Source: Chitinophaga sp. CB10
GTDB lineage: Bacteria; Bacteroidota; Bacteroidia; Chitinophagales; Chitinophagaceae
Length of the DNA: 64,000 nt
NCBI GenBank assembly: GCA_001870995.2
Contig: MLAV02000017.1
Span: 85,799 to 149,798 of the forward strand
Direction of reading: 5' to 3'
This document shows positions 61,084 through 64,000 of this stretch, piece by piece. How positions within the stretch are numbered: the first letter of the stretch is position 1; each line of letters starts with the position of its first letter. The notes beneath the pieces were generated by a model. That model searched no databases. It was not told the origin of the DNA and saw only the letters and a program-made list of their open reading frames with translations. Position numbers and translations under genes: made by a program.

Positions 61084-61398
61084 ATGGAAAATCAGCAGGA
61101 AGAACAACATCAGCTCAACATCGAACTGAGTGAAGAAATGGCAGAAGGTCAATACGCTAATCTCGCTATCATAACGCATTCCAACGCCGAATTCGTGGTA
61201 GATTTTGTTAATGTGATGCCTGGTCTGCCTAAAGCAAAAGTCAAATCCCGCATAATACTCACCCCACAGCATGCCAAGCGTTTCATGAAGGCAATGGTGG
61301 AAAACATTAAGAAATACGAATCCGTTCATGGTACCATCCAGGATCAGGAACCCGTTTCCCTCCCGATGAATTTCGGAGGTCCTACCGCTCAGGCTTAA
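61084..61398 (+). CDS. DUF3467 protein
   Basis: A 104-residue cytoplasmic protein with the DUF3467 pattern: A-E-G-Q-Y-A-N-L-A-I-I-T-H-S-N-A-E-F-V-V-D-F (residues about 20-41), P-G-L-P-K-A-K-V-K-S-R-I-I-L-T-P-Q-H-A-K-R-F (about 47-68). The family is widespread in bacteria with unknown function. It lies 30 bp before the Ldh2-family gene on the same strand. Confidence 0.85.
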   Translation: MENQQEEQHQLNIELSEEMAEGQYANLAIITHSNAEFVVDFVNVMPGLPKAKVKSRIILTPQHAKRFMKAMVENIKKYESVHGTIQDQEPVSLPMNFGGPTAQA

Positions 61399-61428
61399 TC
61401 GTTTTTAGAAGTATTTCAGATTTTTCTC

Positions 61429-62502
61429 ATGGAAGAAATTTTTTCATACCACCACCTGCGGGAATTTACGCATGAAGTTTTTATCCACATGGGATGCTCC
61501 CTGGAACATGCGGCGCTGGCCAGCGAAGTGCTGGTAGCTGCTGACCTGAGAGGCATCGATTCCCACGGAGTGGCCCGGTTATCAGGATATGTACGCCTCT
61601 GGGAAGCTGGCCGTATCAACGCCAAACCCAATATCCGCATCGTTCACGAAACCCCGAGCACGGCCGTTGTGGACGGCGATGCAGGGCTGGGCCTCGTAGT
61701 AGCGCCTTACGCGATGCAGGTAGCGATCGATAAAGCAGCGAATGCCGGCACCGGGTGGGTAAGCGTGAAAAATTCCAATCACTTTGGTATCGCCGGTTAC
61801 CATGCCATGAAAGCGCTGGACCGGGATATGATCGGTATGGCTATGACCAACGCCAGTCCGCTGGTAGCGCCCACTTTTTCAAAAGAGCGTATGCTGGGTA
61901 CCAACCCCATTGCAGTAGCCATCCCGGCTAAAGAACAGCCGCCTTTTGTGGCCGATTTTGCCACCACCACTGCCGCCAACGGTAAGCTGGAAATCCTGCA
62001 GCGTAAGAATGAAGAAGCGCCATACGGCTGGATCCAGGATAAAGATGGACGCCCCAGCACCAACCCGCACGAGCTCAAAAGCGGCGGCGCATTATTGCCG
62101 CTCGGGGGCGACCGTGACCACGGAAGTCATAAAGGGTATTGTTTGGGAGCAATTGTTGATATATTTTCGGCCGTGCTTTCAGGAGCCAACTATGGTCCCT
62201 GGGCGCCTCCATTCGTGAGCTTCCTGCCGCTGGCGCCAGACCCGGTTGGAGAAGGACTCGGCCATTTCTTCGGCGCAATGCGTGTAGACGCCTTCCGCCC
62301 GGCCGATGAATTCAAAGCCCACATGGATACATGGATCGGCAGATTCCGCTCCGCCACTCCCGTGGAAGGGAAAGAAGTACTTATCCCCGGCGATCCGGAA
62401 CGTGAAATGCAACAACACCGTTTGGAAAACGGAATTCCTGTGCTGGCGCCGGTGGTGAAAGATCTGAAAGAGGTCGCAGCCAGGTTTAAATTGAATTTTT
62501 AA
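61429..62502 (+). CDS. Ldh2-family malate/lactate/sulfolactate dehydrogenase
   Basis: A 357-residue NAD(P)-dependent oxidoreductase of the Ldh_2 family, which has its own fold and includes malate, ureidoglycolate, lactate and (R)-sulfolactate (ComC/SlcC) dehydrogenases. Family strings: R-G-I-D-S-H-G-V-A-R-L (with catalytic His, about 48), D-G-D-A-G-L-G, V-K-N-S-N-H-F-G-I-A-G-Y-H (His about 117), M-L-G-T-N-P-I-A and D-F-A-T-T, K-G-Y-C-L-G. The substrate cannot be read from the sequence. With comA in the same window, sulfolactate oxidation is one option. It is 36 bp before lysC. Confidence 0.85.
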   Translation: MEEIFSYHHLREFTHEVFIHMGCSLEHAALASEVLVAADLRGIDSHGVARLSGYVRLWEAGRINAKPNIRIVHETPSTAVVDGDAGLGLVVAPYAMQVAIDKAANAGTGWVSVKNSNHFGIAGYHAMKALDRDMIGMAMTNASPLVAPTFSKERMLGTNPIAVAIPAKEQPPFVADFATTTAANGKLEILQRKNEEAPYGWIQDKDGRPSTNPHELKSGGALLPLGGDRDHGSHKGYCLGAIVDIFSAVLSGANYGPWAPPFVSFLPLAPDPVGEGLGHFFGAMRVDAFRPADEFKAHMDTWIGRFRSATPVEGKEVLIPGDPEREMQQHRLENGIPVLAPVVKDLKEVAARFKLNF

Positions 62503-62538
62503 AATAATCCTCATCAATCATATACAATTATTATTCAG

Positions 62539-63861
62539 ATGAAAGTGTTAAAATTTGGTGGAACCTCCGTGGGAAAACCAGAGCGCATGCATTCGATAGC
62601 CCGTCTGGTAACCGCGGAAGGCGGCCAGAAAATTGTGGTGCTGTCTGCACTGTCAGGTACAACTAACGCCCTCGTGGAAATCGGTCAGTCTCTGTCAGAA
62701 GGAAAGAAGGACGAAGCTAAACAGCTCATCGATAAGCTGGAAGCACATTACCGCTCTTTCTGCGAAGAACTCGTCAAGACCGACGCCGGCCGTGCTGCTG
62801 CCAAGGCTATCGTGGATGAACACTTCGAATTCCTGAATATCATTCTCAAGATCTCTTTCAACGAGGCATTGAATAAAGATATCCTGGCACAGGGTGAATT
62901 ACTCTCCACCAAACTGTTCTTCACTTACCTGCAGGAAGCAGGCATTGCTGCGGAATTGTTGCCAGCGCTGGATTTCATGAGCATCGACGAATTCGAAGAG
63001 CCTGAAATTCCTAAGATCAAAACCAAACTCACCCTGCTGCTCGACCGCAATAAAGACACCCAGCTCTTTATTACCCAGGGTTACATCTGCCGCAACGCAA
63101 AAGGGGAAGTGGATAACCTGAAACGCGGTGGTTCCGACTACTCTGCCTCTCTCATCGGCGCCGCTATCCAGGCGGAAGAAGTGCAGATCTGGACAGATAT
63201 CGACGGTATGCACAACAATGATCCGCGCGTAGTGAAGAAGACCTTCCCGATCGAACAGCTCTCCTTCGACGAGGCTGCCGAGCTGGCCTACTTCGGCGCT
63301 AAGATCCTGCACCCGGCTTCCATCTGGCCTGCGCAGCATTTTAACATCCCTGTTAAACTGCTCAATACCATGCAGCCGGAAGCAAAAGGTACCATCATTA
63401 CCGAACTGCCCAATGGTAACGGTGTGAAAGCTATCGCCGCCAAAGACGGTATCATCGCTATCAAGATCAAATCCAGCCGCATGCTGCTGGCTTACGGTTT
63501 CCTCCGTAAAATCTTCGAGGTGTTCGAAAAATACCGTACGCCTATCGATATGATCACTACTTCAGAAGTAGCGGTATCCCTCACGATCGATAACCCGCAA
63601 CACCTGGACATGATCCTGAAAGAGCTGCAGCCTTTCGGTTCTGTGGAACTGGATTACCAGCAGGCCATCGTTTCCATCGTAGGTAACGAAGTGGCGGCTA
63701 CGCCTTCCATCATTACCAAACTGTTCGCATCCCTGGAAGAAGTGCCGCTGCGTATGATCTCCTACGGAGGCAGCCGCCACAACATTTCCATCCTGGTAAA
63801 TGCACAGCTGAAGGAAAAAACACTGCAGTTGCTGAATAAAGGTTTGTTCGGACTGGAATAG
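62539..63861 (+). CDS. lysC: Aspartate kinase
   Basis: A 440-residue monofunctional aspartokinase, first enzyme of the Lys/Thr/Met pathway. K-F-G-G-T-S-V-G at the start, then F-I-T-Q-G-Y-I, R-G-G-S-D-Y-S-A-S-L-I-G-A-A (about 197-210), W-T-D-I-D-G-M, and two ACT domains from about residue 295 (A-I-K-I-K-S-S-R-M; I-V-S-I-V-G-N-E-V-A-A-T-P), so feedback control by an amino acid is likely. No homoserine dehydrogenase domain is fused. The 3' region carries an IS3-type end 43 bp past the stop. Confidence 0.93.
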   Translation: MKVLKFGGTSVGKPERMHSIARLVTAEGGQKIVVLSALSGTTNALVEIGQSLSEGKKDEAKQLIDKLEAHYRSFCEELVKTDAGRAAAKAIVDEHFEFLNIILKISFNEALNKDILAQGELLSTKLFFTYLQEAGIAAELLPALDFMSIDEFEEPEIPKIKTKLTLLLDRNKDTQLFITQGYICRNAKGEVDNLKRGGSDYSASLIGAAIQAEEVQIWTDIDGMHNNDPRVVKKTFPIEQLSFDEAAELAYFGAKILHPASIWPAQHFNIPVKLLNTMQPEAKGTIITELPNGNGVKAIAAKDGIIAIKIKSSRMLLAYGFLRKIFEVFEKYRTPIDMITTSEVAVSLTIDNPQHLDMILKELQPFGSVELDYQQAIVSIVGNEVAATPSIITKLFASLEEVPLRMISYGGSRHNISILVNAQLKEKTLQLLNKGLFGLE

Positions 63862-63903
63862 TATTCCGGAACGGAAGTATAAAAAAAGGGTGTATCAGCG
63901 ATT

Positions 63904-64000
63904 TGAAGTGAACCCAAAACCTTAGACAAAAGGTTATATAATTAAGCGGCTTGAGTTCGGTATTGTACTGGACTCAGGCCGTTCAGTTTTAGTTTTATTC
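63904..64000. mobile_element. IS3-family insertion sequence, one end only
   Basis: From 63904 (TGAAGTGAACCCAAAACC) the sequence has the look of a terminal inverted repeat (begins TG, CCCAAAA, TTAGACA). The C-terminus of a transposase lies on the minus strand from 63942. The rest of the element, including the other end, is past the window. Confidence 0.75.
63942..64000 (-). CDS. IS3-family transposase OrfB, C-terminal end
   Basis: Only the last 18 residues are in the window (I-K-L-K-L-N-G-L-S-P-V-Q-Y-R-T-Q-A-A then stop at 63942). The L-N-G-L-S-P-V-Q-Y-R string is the usual end of the rve integrase domain in IS3-group transposases of Bacteroidota. Catalytic DDE residues lie outside the window, so activity cannot be judged. 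Confidence 0.75.
   Translation of the reverse strand, partial: IKLKLNGLSPVQYRTQAA

Noticed and set aside
1..64000. tRNA, rRNA, CRISPR, prophage and toxin-antitoxin genes
   Set aside because: Looked for by eye (T-loop strings, repeat-spacer spacing, integrase or antitoxin motifs) without finding any; a tRNAscan/CRISPR search could still find a missed case.

Overview
The window is a stretch of mostly core chromosome from a member of the Bacteroidota, most likely Chitinophagaceae and Chitinophaga-like. The genus is inferred from protein style, not from a marker gene. Supporting signs are a SusC/SusD pair, a type IX secretion plug-domain protein, a TamL-type lipoprotein Omp85, glutamine synthetase type III, a ComA-like phosphosulfolactate synthase, promoters of the TTTG-N19-21-TAnnTTTG type, and few Shine-Dalgarno sequences. 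Coding density is high, both strands are used, and intrinsic terminators sit between many transcription units.

Layout. 1-8.1 kb: end of a dicarboxylate symporter, a DedA membrane protein, an MFS transporter facing a MarR regulator, malate dehydrogenase, a thioredoxin-like protein, the efp-accB-accC cluster and a Spy-like periplasmic protein. 8.3-17.4 kb: glutamine synthetase III, purL, a TonB receptor/PepSY iron-uptake operon, and a roughly 600-bp gene-free stretch with a possible small RNA. 17.4-27.9 kb: an acyl-CoA:amino acid condensing enzyme (serine palmitoyltransferase or cysteate acyltransferase type), a PafA-like phosphatase, an enoyl-CoA hydratase, small secreted and zinc-ribbon proteins, a TPR protein, ComA, aroE, a methyltransferase and truB. 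28-41.3 kb: TamL, an rRNA/tRNA methyltransferase operon with two unknown lipoproteins, a LolC/E-like permease, the T9SS plug-domain protein, NDH-2, glycerol kinase and transaldolase.

41.3-47.8 kb: the SRP RNA gene, a divergent RDD gene, and a SpoIIM-DUF4129-DUF4350-MoxR-DUF58 operon. 47.8-56 kb: riboflavin synthase with cobalamin adenosyltransferase, gatC with a LolD-like ATPase, trpS with a deoxynucleoside kinase, and a two-gene outer-membrane locus whose larger protein carries a hexapeptide repeat. 56-64 kb: a SusC/SusD pair behind a long leader, DUF3467, an Ldh2-family dehydrogenase, aspartate kinase, and the edge of an IS3-family element just past the aspartate kinase stop.

No CRISPR, phage, toxin-antitoxin or secondary-metabolite cluster is visible. 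The points most worth following are: (i) a possible sulfonolipid route, with ComA, an Ldh2/ComC-family dehydrogenase and an SPT/CFAT-type enzyme all in the window; (ii) an EF-P with arginine at position 32 in place of the usual modified lysine; (iii) a cleanly recognisable SRP RNA with a textbook Bacteroidota promoter; (iv) a short dispersed intergenic motif, one copy of which looks like a MITE; (v) an IS3 element apparently inserted in the terminator of the aspartate kinase gene.
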